This document shows, in pieces, positions 47,506-61,038 of a DNA stretch of 64,000 nt (positions within the stretch are counted from its first letter, which is position 1; every line of letters begins with the position of its first letter). Source of the DNA: Phaeosaccion multiseriatum (taxonomy: Eukaryota; Ochrophyta, other classes). The notes under the pieces are model-generated. The model saw nothing but the letters and a program-made list of their open reading frames with translations. It was not told the origin of the DNA and ran no database searches. Location: assembly GCA_965112735.1 (NCBI GenBank), contig OZ218953.1, positions 5,394,001 to 5,458,000 of the forward strand. The letters run 5' to 3'. The translations under genes and the position numbers were made by a program.

Positions 47506-50174
47506 TGTCAGTCGGCCCCAGTGACTTGTCGGAGTACATGAAGTTCCACAACCGCAGGCTCTTCGCCCCCGACGCGGCGCCTCTGCCGTTCCAATACGAC
47601 GTCCGGCGGCTGCAGGGCGCCTACTCCCCGGAAGGAGCCCTGTCCATCGAAGTGGATGGACAACCGGTGTCCACCATCGCGAGGGTGAGGGAGGGCGAGA
47701 GCTGCCCGAGCATGAAGTTCGCTCTCAACGCGGCCACCACAGTGTCCTTCCGCGGCCCGCAGGTGCTCCACGGGTACATTCAGCACAGCTTCTTGAACGG
47801 AGCCTCGCCTCAGCACTCGCTCGTGGCCAGGGCGAGACAGTTCTCCAGGTGGGGGGAGGGGCACAGAGGGTTTGGTGTCTCTGTCTCTGTCTCTGTCTCT
47901 CTCTCCGTCTTACGATATGCTTTCCCCTGCTCTACCCTGCCATGCCCTTTCTGCACGTGGCCACAGCTTTGTGTTGATGGTCGGGCGCATCGCAGCAGCA
48001 GATCTGTTCGAGCCCAGCCATGCCATCATCATCAAGGACAAGGACGAGGTCAGTCATGGCGCTGGTGAGGAGCAGTGGCGATGTGCCCTTCCTGACACGC
48101 CGACTCTCGTGTGTCTACTCTCCCCTTCCTCCCCCCTCCCCTCGCAGGTGATTCTTCCCCTCCTGCTCGATCCGCTGCCCACCCCCAAGGAGTTTAAAGA
48201 CGCCATTGAGTCTCTGTCGCCGGGTAAGAGCAGGCAGTGCGTCTGTTTGGCAACCTTTAGGAAGTGACTCATGTTGAAGCGCCCCCTCCTCACCCCCCCA
48301 GACCAGCAACGGTTCGCCAAGGCGTTCCGCGCCATGCAGCTCCAATCGACGCTCTTCGGCGTGTGCGTGGTGCAGATCAAGCCCCAAATGTGAGCACAAT
48401 GACAATGACAATGACAATGACAATGACAATGACAATGAGGCCCTCCTCCTCGCCTCTCCCTTCCTCACTCATTCACTCACTCACTCACTCGCTCCCCACC
48501 CCACGCTCTGGATGCCCAACAGGGAGGCCCTGCTGTGCCTGCCGGACGGGGCCCTGACCAAGGAGATCAAGCTCACGCAGGACCTCATGCAGCTCTTCAT
48601 CGAGTACCAGGTGTGTGTCCTGACACCCCCCCTCTCTCTGTCCTGACACTCTCTCCCTCTCTCTGTGCGTCCTCACTTTCATTTCTTAACACCCTCTGAC
48701 ACCCCCTCTCTGTCCTGACACTCTCTCTGTACCAGGTGCCCTCGGACCTGCTGACGTTCGATGGGGACGCCTCCCTCTCGCTCAAGGACAAGCTCGCAAC
48801 TGTCAAGGGGCACGTCGCTGCCATTCAGGTGCTGAGCCCATACGCTTGCTTGCCATAGGTCTCTCTTCTCTTGCTCTGTGCTTCACACGTTGACTCTCTG
48901 TCTCGGTCGCCATCCCTGCCCCTCTTGTCAGGCCATTGTGGAAGCGCAGCGCCAGAGTGAACTCGACGAGAGGCGCCAACAGGCACAGGCAGAGGTGCTT
49001 GGCTCATTGGCAGACGGCTTCGTAGAGGACAGGGTGTTTTACGGTGACTTGATGAAGACTGAGGAGGAGCGGGGGGAGGGTTGCGGTGGGGTCCCCAGTG
49101 GAGCGCTGAAGATGAAGAAGAGCAAGAAAGCAATGGCGTCGGCATCATACGGCAGAGGCAAAGGGGGGAATTTGTCTGCGCCATGTGCGCCCGTGCCAAA
49201 GTCCGGGGGGGCGAGGCGCAGCGAGGTGTGCAAGGAAGTAGTCCATGTGGGGAGACAGAGCCACAGGGAGCTTGCGCAGCAGCAGGAGCGGGAGCAGTTG
49301 CGGGACGGGGAGGGGGGTGAAGGCGCGCAGGAGGACGGCGCACCCGCTCTCCCTTCCTCCGAGAGTGCGGCTCTCAGCGGCCCTCTCGTCGACTACACGC
49401 AGGTTAGTTAGGAGGAGACGGTCGCACCCAGCTAGATCCTTTGTGATGACGTGACCGCTGCAATGCCCCCCCTCCTCTCTCGCCAGGTGCCTGCCCAGCT
49501 GGACCGAAGCTTCGAGCTGCTGGACGAAGACGCCGCCCTGAGGCCCACCACCATCTCCCTGGGTGAGAGAGCCGCAGCTTCCTGTCTGTTCTACGCGTCT
49601 GCAGAGAGAGAGAGAGAGAGAGCCCCTTCTGACGCCCATTGCTGCCTCCCTCCCCCCTCGCTGTCAGGCAATACATGGAGGCGAAAGCGCTTCAAGGGTC
49701 TCCTGGCCAAGGCTCCTGAGGAGGTGTTCCTCTCGCAGGAAGGGCAGGGCACCGAGAAGAACGCCGCCATGGACCTGCTCGACGCGCTCTCCAGAGGCGG
49801 TAAGTGCATGCATGTGGGTAGCGAGAGGGACCCAAGCAAGAGCAGGTTGTTTCACTCCTTCTCTGCTGCTGCTCTCTCTCTCTCTCTCAGGTGACCTGAC
49901 GCTCAACAGCAGCACGCTGCACGTCATCGTGTGCGCCACGCACTGCTTCACCGACTCCGTGATGGACACGCTGGTCCAGAAGAGCGTCAATCCCATCGAG
50001 CGCATCGAGCGGAGCACTCTCATCGTGGGCTGCGCCATCCACGAGAGGGGCGTGGAGCAGCTCTTGGCCAACGCCGGGCAGCGCCAGAGGGTACTGCAGT
50101 ACTCGCCGGGCCTCTTCCTCCCTCCCGCGGGGGACGAGGGCGAGGGAGAGGGCGAGGAGGGCGCGGTTGTGTAG
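45655..50174 (+). CDS. Conserved protein of unknown function, tandem copy B
   Basis: Same exon order as copy A, shifted by about 5487 bases, beginning [15 protein letters not shown] and ending in an acidic tail ([11 protein letters not shown]). Exons and introns are nearly identical to copy A, including intron sequence, so the duplication is recent or maintained by gene conversion. Differences: one substitution in [12 protein letters not shown] (Phe in A), small microsatellite length changes, a shorter C-terminal tail, and a wholly different cassette in exon 12 (about 48992-49272, with [20 protein letters not shown]). The open frame is kept throughout, so both copies look functional. Confidence 0.8.
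47079..47090 (+). repeat. TTGGTGATACAG element in coding exon, copy B
   Basis: Exact 12-mer at the position equivalent to 41594-41605 in copy A, so it predates the duplication. Confidence 0.85.
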
Positions 50175-50312
50175 GGGGAGAGACAAGGAGAGGACGATCG
50201 GGAACTCGTGCATGAAGGTGCAGGTAGCGCTGAACTCAGCGTATCGAGCGCATAGGAGCTTACAATACAAAATCGATATCGATGTTACTTACACAGGGCC
50301 CCTCCCCTGACT

Positions 50313-52874
<2,562 letters not shown>

Positions 52875-53066
52875 TGTTGTTGTTGTTTTTTTGTTTTTTG
52901 TTTTTTGCTTGCTTCTTTGGCCCTTCGAATCCAGTGAGTACTCACAGATGGGATGCGTGTGAGTGGCGAAATGGCTCTTGTCGCTTAAGGGTGTAATATA
53001 GACCTTGTCACACCTCTCCGTCCGTCCAGACAAGGGGAGACGCAGCTGGGTGTCAACCTTAAGAAG
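52875..53066. promoter_or_regulatory. Divergent promoter region, thiolase / RCL1
   Basis: 192 bp between start codons. It includes a TTGTTGTTGTTTTTTTG tract by the thiolase start and CTTAAGGGTGTAATATA (52985-53001), about 65-80 bases upstream of the RCL1 ATG. The latter 17-mer also occurs at 2596-2612. Confidence 0.45.
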
Positions 53067-54902
53067 ATGAAGAAGGTCAAAGAGACTTCCAGCCCTTCCA
53101 GCAGCGGCGCAAAGAGGAAGAGGACGAGGAGTAATACTGTGGCGAGCAGCAGTGGCGTGCTCCGCTTCAAGGGCTGTGGCCACTTCAGGGCAAGGTACGT
53201 TTGTGTGAGTGTGTGTGGGATATACTTGACTCTGAGTCTTGCCCTGGGATCGCATTCCCCGCCCCAGCTCCCCTCGGCCCACAACTCAGCTTGCTCCTCC
53301 CACCCTGACGTACCCCAGAGTCGTGTGCTCGCTACTGAGCGGTAGAGCCCTGGTGATCGAAGACATTAGACCGTTTGGTATTTCCAAGGACGGCGGGGGC
53401 AACGGGGGCGACAAAAGCTCAGGCCATGAGGCCCCGGAAATTGGGCTATTAGAGTTTGAGGCTTCTTTCCTACGCCTCGTGGATATCCTCACAAACGGAA
53501 CCAAGGTGGAGATTAACGAGACGGGCACGACGCTTCGCTTCAAGCCCGGAGTCATCACCGGGGGGCGAGTGGTGCACGACTGCGGGGTGGGTAAGAGCGT
53601 GGGGTGGTTTATGGAGGGCATCGTGCCGCTGGGGCTCTTTAGCAAGAAGGGCGTGGAGGTGCACCTCTCGGGGATTACCAACGACGATGACAACATATCA
53701 GTGGACGTTATAAAGGCTGTGACGCTGCCCTTACTCACGCTTTTTGGGGTTGGGGCCGACGGAGGACTGGACATCAAGGTCAGTGAGTATCGCTTCCGTG
53801 TGTGAAGCGATTAAAGCGCAGTGGGGCTGTGTGGGTGTGGCGGGGGCGGCAACTAAGCGAGCACCACGCCAGCAGGCGCCCGGAGAAGGGGCTTCAGTCA
53901 AGTCCAGTCTAATCGCTTTAACGTTGCTCTATTGTCCTTCTTACGCGAGCAGATTAAGACGCGAGGGGCGCCGCCCCTGGGAGGGGGGCTGGTGGAGCTC
54001 CGGGTGCCGGTGGTGCGTGAATTGAGGACCTTGAACCTGACTGATGCGGGCCTCATCAAGAGGGTGCGGGGCAACGCGTACTGCGCCAAGGTGTCCCCTC
54101 AGGTGGGTGGGTCATGCTCTTTCGGACAGGCAGGCACAGCGCGTCATCTCGCCTGCTTCTCTCTTTCGCCAGCGGGACTTTCCACCCCCTGCGTCACTCC
54201 CGATGCTTCATCGCTACCCGCCTGACGCGTGCCTCTCTGCGCCTACTCTCAGGTGGCCAACCGAGTGGCCGAGTCGGCGCGAGGGGTGCTGAACCGCCTC
54301 CTGCCGGACGTGTGGGTGCACACAGATCACTACAGCGGAGTAAGGGCAGGCAAGTCCCCAGGCTTCGCTCTGGCTCTGGTGACAGAGTCCACCACCGGCG
54401 TCATCACGTCTGCCGAAATTGCTGCGACCAAGGTGAGTGAGGCCGGACTCGTGATTTCCTTTTCATCACAGAACGACGATGAGAACGAAAAACTCCCGGC
54501 CCAGAAGCAAGAGGGGGGGAGGGAGGGAGGGAGGCTCATCCCCAGGGCCCATCCCATTGCCTTATGCTCCAATGATTGTGTGTTGTGTGCCCTCGGCGAC
54601 AGGGAAGCCTGCCTGAGGATGTCGGCAAGAAGGGGAGTGTGAGGCTGCTGGAGGAGGTGAAGCGAGGAGGATGCGTGGACTCTTCTCACCAGTGGCTTGC
54701 CCTTCTGCTCATGGTCCTGGGGCCGGAGGATGTCGGTAAAGTGAGACTGGGGGAGCTCACGCCGTACACCGTGGGCTTTCTGCGCCTCCTCAGAAGCGCC
54801 TTCGGCACGGTGTTCAAGCTCTCCAGAGAGGAGCAGGACGGGACCACGCTGGCCGTGTGCCTGGGCATCGGGTACAAGAATATCTCAAGAAAGGCAACAT
54901 AG
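53067..54902 (+). CDS. RCL1: RNA 3'-terminal phosphate cyclase-like protein (RCL1), 18S rRNA maturation
   Basis: Five exons: 53067-53194, 53319-53778, 53953-54102, 54253-54432 and 54603-54902. After a basic/Ser N terminus, LRFKGCGHFRARVVCSLLSG begins the cyclase fold. EASFLRLVDILTNGTKVEIN, HDCGVGKSVGWFMEG, GAPPLGGGLVELRVPVVR, DVWVHTDHYSG and SPGFALALVTESTTG follow. HQWLALLLMVLGPEDVGKVR near the end occupies the place where true RNA cyclases carry their catalytic His; Rcl1 proteins lack cyclase activity. Rcl1 works with Bms1 in U3-dependent cleavage of pre-rRNA. All splice joins keep frame and length is normal. It is divergent from the thiolase gene. Confidence 0.93.
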
Positions 54903-55530
54903 ATTATTCCATGGGGTATCGTACATCATTTCCCCCCATTTGTGAGTCTTTCTCACGTAGTGTTGTCCTTCGCTCGTGGGACGGCCAAGAAGACAACACA
55001 GCCCTTCCGTTGACTTCCGCATCGGCATCACCAGGGACAGTCGCAATCGAAGAGACAGCAACGCTGCTTGAGGCTTGTCTCGTGAACAAATGGCTCGAGA
55101 GGCACTGGAGGAAATGTAGAAGACACCTTCACTCGCAGCAACCATTAAAAGGCGCTGTGCTTTGATATGGCAGTGGGTCCCGCCTCTGGAGCGGCGTGCG
55201 TGGGGGTGCACCATCGCGGTAGGATGAGGAGAGGGACATAATGCTTGGCGCAGCTACTCCGGGGGGAGAGTACGTTGTTCCTTTCATAAGCGACAGCGCA
55301 TCAAGGCACAGACTTCCTTCGATACGATGAAAGGGCGCGGCGCGGCGTCAGCGCGAGCAGCGTCTGTGTGTGAGCGAGACTGACTGACCGATTGATTGCT
55401 CAGGCGCTCCTTCCTTCCAACCTTTTTTTTATCTCTCTTTTTTGGGAATGCAAGTACTGTTCGCCTATCTCCCAGCCTCTCGACTGAGTGACTTTCTCGG
55501 AGCATGCTGCTGTTGCCTCCCGTCCACGTC
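54903..55530. other. Intergenic, tail-to-tail, RCL1 / coiled-coil gene
   Basis: About 630 bp holding the 3' UTR of both genes. No long credible frame, repeat or RNA gene is visible. A T-rich stretch (CCTTTTTTTTATCTC) lies near 55422. Confidence 0.5.
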
Positions 55531-58361
55531 CTATCTCCCTCGCCGCCGAGTGTGGACAGGCTTGGGTGTTGGTGCCGTGACCGGAGTGCTCACCGTCGTG
55601 GGCGCCAACGCGGCCGCTGCTCCCCCTGCTGCTCCAGCCTTCGCCTTGCCCTTTCCTTTGCCCTTGCCTTTGCCCTTGGCGATAGTTGCCACTGCGGTAA
55701 TACTGACACTGCTGCTTCCGCCACTGCTCGTCTTGCTGGCCGCGATGGTCGTGTTGCTGGAGCCAGCCTTCCCGCCGTCGCCTTTGTCCTCATCTGCCTC
55801 CCCCTGCGCCGCCACCCTCTCCGCGCGCCGCTCGGCCAGCCTCTTCCCCAGTAGCATCATCCGCTTCCTCTCCTTCACGAGCCGCGTCTGCGTGGCCCCA
55901 TACTTTGCCTGCGATACCTCCAGCTTGGCCAGCGCGAGCTTGCAGACACCTTCCAACTTGTCTAATTCGGCCTTTTCCTCGGCCAACGCCCGAGTCGTCG
56001 GGAGGTCGCCTTCGAGCCACATGAAGCCGAGCACCCCCGGGGCTTGCTCGGGCACGGTGTGACCAGCCTGCCTCAACCGGGCCTCTACCAACGCCGCCTG
56101 TTTACGAGGGGGCACGAGAAGGGCTCCGCAGCCATGCAGGGCCTGAATGTCTGACAGCACTCGCACAGGAGCGTCCAGGTGCGTGCTACCAGGCACTAGA
56201 CTGTCTGCCACCGCAAACTTCTGTAGCCTCACTCCTTCGAAGCTATCATCATCTTCGTCGTAATCGCCCACCGGCCTGCCTTGTGCCTCTCTGCTGCTGC
56301 TGCTGCTGCTGCTGTCCCGCTCTCGCTGGGCCATGAGGGTGAGCGGCTTGTCCAAGAGCTTCCAGGAGCTGTCGTGAAGCTCCTCCGCCTCCCTCCACCT
56401 TCTGTGGAGCAAGCTATCGCTGAGATACACGGCGCTCTCAGCCCCTTCTGATGACTGTTTCGCCCCTGCCACTCCCTTCCGCGCTGTGTCGTCGTTCTTG
56501 GTCACAGCAGCACCACCCCCGCCAGCAGCGGCGGCAGCGGCAGCGCAGTCTGCGTTTCGCATCTGCTTGAGCTTGGCCTGCAGCTGCATCTTTGTAGCAT
56601 TCAGCGCCTCAAGCTCCTCCCCCATTGAGGCGAGCAGATCCAGCGCCCCGTCGAGTTGGCCGCTTCCGTCCTCTCCCACCGCTGCAGCTCGCCCTACTCC
56701 TCCTCCCTCTCCTCCCTTCTTCTGCACCCCTCCTCCGTGTTCCTGGACCTTCTCTTGGAGGCGCTGCACCTTTTCGTATATGGACATGTTGGTCTCCACG
56801 CACTCGGCCCTCAGCAGGCGTGACTGCGCTATGCAGTGTGCCCGCAGCGCGAAGAAGGCTTGCTCACTGGCAAGGCGCTCCGCCTCGACCTGCACGCACG
56901 GGAAGGGCGGACGAGAAGACAGCATGGCAAAGCGCCGGACAAGATCAGTCAAAGGCCGATCGAGGGGTTGGATGCCCTACCTTCAGGACTCGAGGGCTTC
57001 GACAGGGCTTCTGAGTCCACGAAATAGGAGCCAACGCGCAAGGGTGCCTAACCACGAAACACGCAACTAAAACACTGCTCAAGGGGGAGCTGGGAGCTGG
57101 ACGCGCCCCTTTTCTTCGCCTTCGCATCTCAGGAAGCGACGGTGCCTGGCTGCCTTCCTCCCTGCCTTTCTTCCTTCCTTGCTTCCGGCCGGTCCTCACT
57201 GTCCCTACCCCTACCCAACCCACTCACGTGTTCGAGCTCGGCGTTGGAGGCCTTGATGGAGTCTTTGTAGGCCTTGAGGTCGGCGTCAATGTCCTCGGGC
57301 CGTGCCTCCCAGCGCGAGAAGCGCTCCTTCTTCGCCTCTTTGGTGCTCTCCGCGGGTAGGGGGGGGTTGAACGCCACGATCCGTCCAGGGGGGTCGCCCC
57401 GCCCACCACTCCCATTCCTGCCGCCCGACGAGGCATCCTGTCCAACAGAGAGAGGCGGGTAGCCCGGAGGGGGGGGGGGGGGGGGGGGTTCAATGCATGA
57501 GGCAGGACAAAGAGCGACTTGCGTAGCGGGAAACAATTGCAATTGCCGCTGTTACTGCACAAAAGACAAGAGCTCCCCCCAACTTCGTCCAGAAGGGCCG
57601 TATCCACCGCTCGCCCCGTTTGGCAAGCAACCCTCCTCACCGTTTCTTCGGACCCTCCCAGGACCTTGCTCTTCTCTATAAGTCTGAGGTCCTTCTTGGC
57701 CTCGCTCTTGGTGAGGGCATGCACTCCGTTCATCTGAGGCAAGACTGAGGTGTTGGCCTTGCCCACACTCTGCACTTGCTGCACCTGCTGCTGGGCCTGC
57801 TGGTGCTGGCGGAGGAGGTCGGCATCTCTGTCGGCAGCGGCGGTCTCTCGCACGTAGCGGCCGTCCCTCGACGATGTCTTGCCATCTCTGTCAGAGGTGA
57901 ATCGACCCCTTGCAGTTACAGGCAAAGGAAGAAAAAAGAGGGAGGGGCAGGGAGGGTAAGCCAAAGCGTTGGGCAGGGAAAGTAAGACATTGTGGCGCTC
58001 ACAGAGGCCTCATAGAACCAAAGTACTCCTCCCCTACGATGCAGACTAATCTTTGCCGCTGCTGCTGGCTTCGGCTGCTTCTGCTCTCCCCAATAAACTG
58101 GTGCATGCAGGCAACTCACACAGCAACGCCTCCTTCAACTCAGCAGCAGTTCACAGGCAAATGTGGTGTCTTCTTTCCAGGACCCACCCACGAGTTATCG
58201 ACGAATGGGTACACTGCATGGCATCGCGGAGCACGCGGAGCGTGCACAAGGAGGACAGAGTGCAAGTCAAGCAGCCCCGGCCTGTTTATTTCCCCAGCAA
58301 GCTCTTACCTTTTGCGATTTGGAAGAGGGCTCGTGGACGAGGGGTCCCTCTTGTCTGCCAT
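55531..58361 (-). CDS. Coiled-coil protein of unknown function
   Basis: Four exons on the minus strand: 58361-58309, 57908-57641, 57437-57228 and 56889-55531; phases join (MADKRDPSSTSPLPNRKR then GRFTSDRDGK). About 630 residues. A charged N terminus and a Gln-rich stretch (QHQQAQQQVQQVQ) lead to IVAFNPPLPAESTKEAKKER and a helical segment. A long coiled coil follows (VETNMSIYEKVQRLQEKVQE, MGEELEALNATKMQLQAKL). Near the C terminus a compact segment, LGFMWLEGDLPTTRALAEEK, precedes another coiled coil. The end is a low-complexity Ala/Lys/Gly/Thr tail (GKGKGKGKGKAK). I do not recognise a family. Flagellar or nuclear scaffold roles are possible but not shown. It is divergent from the riboflavin kinase gene. 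Confidence 0.7.
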
Positions 58362-58672
58362 GGTATATCACCGCGTCCTCCACAGTCGCACCGTGTATCG
58401 CCCGTGTGCTTGTCCACTTCCAGCAGAGATTTGGGCGCACCAAGGGAAAAAGGTGATGAAAGAGGGGGAGCAACCGCTTGCAGGGATCTCACTACTGCAG
58501 GAATCGTCGCGGCATACAGAACGCGTCTCCTACACTCTGCAAGCTTTGTGTGCCTCTGCTGCTGTTCCCGTGCAAACACGGGCTCCTCCGTCCCGATCTC
58601 TTTCCTTCTCGTCCTCAAACCAGAAAAGATGTAAAGGAGTTTTGTCCGACGACGGGCTGGCCAACGTAGGCG
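58362..58672. promoter_or_regulatory. Divergent promoter region, coiled-coil gene / riboflavin kinase
   Basis: 311 bp between start codons, locally less GC-rich, with no strong TATA box. Promoter role inferred from geometry. Confidence 0.4.
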
Positions 58673-59772
58673 ATGGCGATGGGGCAGGGATGCGCGTTGC
58701 ACCCCAATGTGTACGATGATGGGAACTTAAAGCGTCACGCCATGGAGAGGGAAGGGGAGGCAAACGGTGGACAACAGCCGGCGGGGGAGGAGCAGCAGCC
58801 CGTAGGTCCAGACGATGCAGCAGCCGAAGGGAGCATCGTTAGGGGAGGAGGTGAGTGTAAGGCCCACAAGAAGAGGCGAGAAGATGGCCGTGGGAGCATG
58901 CTCTTTGGATTGCGGCAGTCCCTAAACAGAGATAATAACCCGCCCTGGCCGCAACAAGAAGCAATCCCATCCCCATCTTACACGCGACCTTCGTTTGCAT
59001 CTTAGGTGTTGGCCGGAACGTGCATGTGGGAATGGTGGCCTCGGTGATCAAGGGCTTCGGCCGGGGGTCCAAGCTGCTCGGCATCCCGACCGCGAATATG
59101 TGCATGCAGGACGTCGGCCACGCAGCAGATCAAATGGAAACCGGGATCTGTAAGTACTGGACGGTCAACAAAAAATTGGCCGACTACGGAGTTCTAACAT
59201 CCGTCTGCGTTGCTGCTGCTGCTGTTGCTGGTGCTGTACTGGACTCCCCAGATTTCGGCTTTACTGTGCTGCAGGGGGAGGTCTATGATGCTGTGGTGAG
59301 CATCGGCTGGAACCCTTATTTTCAGAACAAGGCTAAAACCGTGGTGAGCACAAGGCCCTATTCTGGCCATAGGAACACCATAGTGCTACGATAGCGTTTT
59401 GTCCTTTGGAGGGGATGTTCGCCGCTGAATCCCTTCCGCTCCGCTCAGTTCATCTCCCTTATTACTACTGCTACTACTGCTGCTGCTGCTGCTTCTAACC
59501 TCCTATTGTAGGAGCCGCACCTCCTCCACGACTTTGCCGAGGACTTTTACGGAGAGACACTGAGTCTCCTCATATGCGGCTACATCCGGCCTGAGCTCAA
59601 CTTCAGTAGCCTGGAGGCCCTCATCTTGGGCATTAAGGGAGACATCGAGTATGCCAAGCTCAAGCTCACAGAGCCTTCCATCAGGGCCTATCGCAGCCGA
59701 GAGGCCATCGTCAGCGCGTGTCTGGCCACAGCACACGCCAACAACAGCGCATACTCGAGCAAACAGCGCTAA
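58673..59772 (+). CDS. RFK: Riboflavin kinase (monofunctional, FMN synthesis)
   Basis: Four exons: 58673-58850, 59006-59149, 59252-59343 and 59512-59772. The start could equally be the second ATG at 58679. The N-terminal part is an acidic/Gln-rich leader. The kinase domain begins HVGMVASVIKGFGRGSKLLG and IPTANM. Exons 2 and 3 join to GIYFGFTVLQGEVYDAVVSI followed by GWNPYFQNKAKTV. Exon 4 gives EPHLLHDFAEDFYGETLSLL and GYIRPELNFSSLEALI. These are the complete ATP- and riboflavin-binding motifs of eukaryotic RFK, which makes FMN from riboflavin. Unlike plant FMN/FHY there is no HAD phosphatase domain. A (CTG)n tract lacking the 12-mer precedes the last acceptor. Confidence 0.93.
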
Positions 59773-59857
59773 GCTACGCGTCGCCCGCTTTTCAAGACTC
59801 GTGCGTGTAAATACTATACATGTATATTTTGAACCTCTCGAGTTATCACAATCCTGC

Positions 59858-60913
59858 TTACTTCTTGCCGCTGTATGGATTGACCAGCTCAAGCTCGCCC
59901 GTCTTGGAGTTGATCTGCGTCTTCTTGATGGTGCGCAGCTGCTTGCGAGACATACCTTTCAGCTTGTGCGTCTTGGAGATCTGTGGAGGGGCGTGGGGGG
60001 GGGGGCACGACAAGGGATTGTTGAGCATGGGAGGGGGGCGGTGGGGGAATACAGACTCATCCGCGTAGCGTCTGATAGGCACAATACGCACCGTTTGGAA
60101 CTGAATCGCCTTCATCTCGTTGTGCTGCCTCCTCTTCTCCCTGTCTAGCTTCTCCTGCTTTGCGGTCTCAACGTCTCTGGCCTTGCGCTCCTTCATCTCC
60201 CTCTCTTGCTCCTTGACAAGGCGGAGGCGCTCCCTCTCGTCCTGCTTTCGCTGCCACTTGGCCTTCTCCGCCGACTTGCCCACGTGGAGCAGCCCATGCG
60301 TATCCCTGCAACGCAAGAGAGAGAGAGAGAGAGAGTTAAAACCAGCATTGGCTTTTATTGCAGCTTGGCCGTGCGGCGACACCTTATAGCTCAACGTGGG
60401 CAAGCGCATAGGCCGGGAAATGACTACTCACCGCTTGGTGCCCCTGTTTCTCTTCCATGGCCGTCCGCTGACATTCCTCCCCGTCATAGCCTCTCGCTCA
60501 GCACTCGCGGCGGCTACTGCCGCTGCTGCTGCCGTTGTTGTCGAACGACCGTCCTTCGACTCCGCCGTAGCACCCGATGCGCTTGATCTTGTGTCCTCCT
60601 GTACCTCTGGCGCTGATACGGGACCTTCGGTAACCTTTCTCTTCTTCCCTCTCGCCGCTCTGCTTGTCCTTTTTGGCGGCGCTTCTGCTACCGCAGCTTC
60701 TTTCTCGTCATCTATCTCTTCCACCACTGCTGCTGCCTCTTCTTTGCCCTTCTTAGGCGCACTGCTCGCCCTCGGTCTCTTGGGGGCTGGAGCCCGTGTC
60801 GTCGTGCGCCTTGGCGATGTCCTCCTGGCCTCCCTCACCACCTCCACCCGCTCCCCGTCGCCTCCAGCGTCTCCTCTTGCCACCCTGCTCCTCGAAGTTC
60901 GTGTAGCAACCAT
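59858..60913 (-). CDS. CGR1: CGR1/CCDC86-type rRNA-processing protein
   Basis: Three exons: 60913-60432, 60305-60092 and 59980-59858. The N-terminal half is basic, low-complexity (Arg/Ser/Ala/Pro) and likely nuclear/nucleolar. The conserved C-terminal half has VSGRPWKRNRGTKR, then a long charged helix (KAKWQRKQDERERLRLVKEQ onward), and ISKTHKLKGMSRKQLRTIKK. These match Cgr1 and CCDC86, small proteins needed for 60S subunit rRNA processing. The ends of this gene and riboflavin kinase are 85 bp apart. Confidence 0.85.
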
Positions 60914-61038
60914 CACAGCTGTTGTTTTTTCTCCCTCTCTTTAAGCCGTAGAGATTTCGATGACTTACTGAAACATTTGGAGGCGTACGCCGAACCGAAA
61001 CCGTAATTGTATCTCTGTTTCACTTTAACAGGTTAAAG
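60914..61038. promoter_or_regulatory. Shortest divergent promoter region, CGR1 / sulfotransferase-like gene
   Basis: Only 125 bp between start codons, AT-richer than the genes (TGTTGTTTTTTCTCC, GTAATTGTATCTC). It must hold both core promoters unless one 5' UTR overlaps the other gene. Confidence 0.45.
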
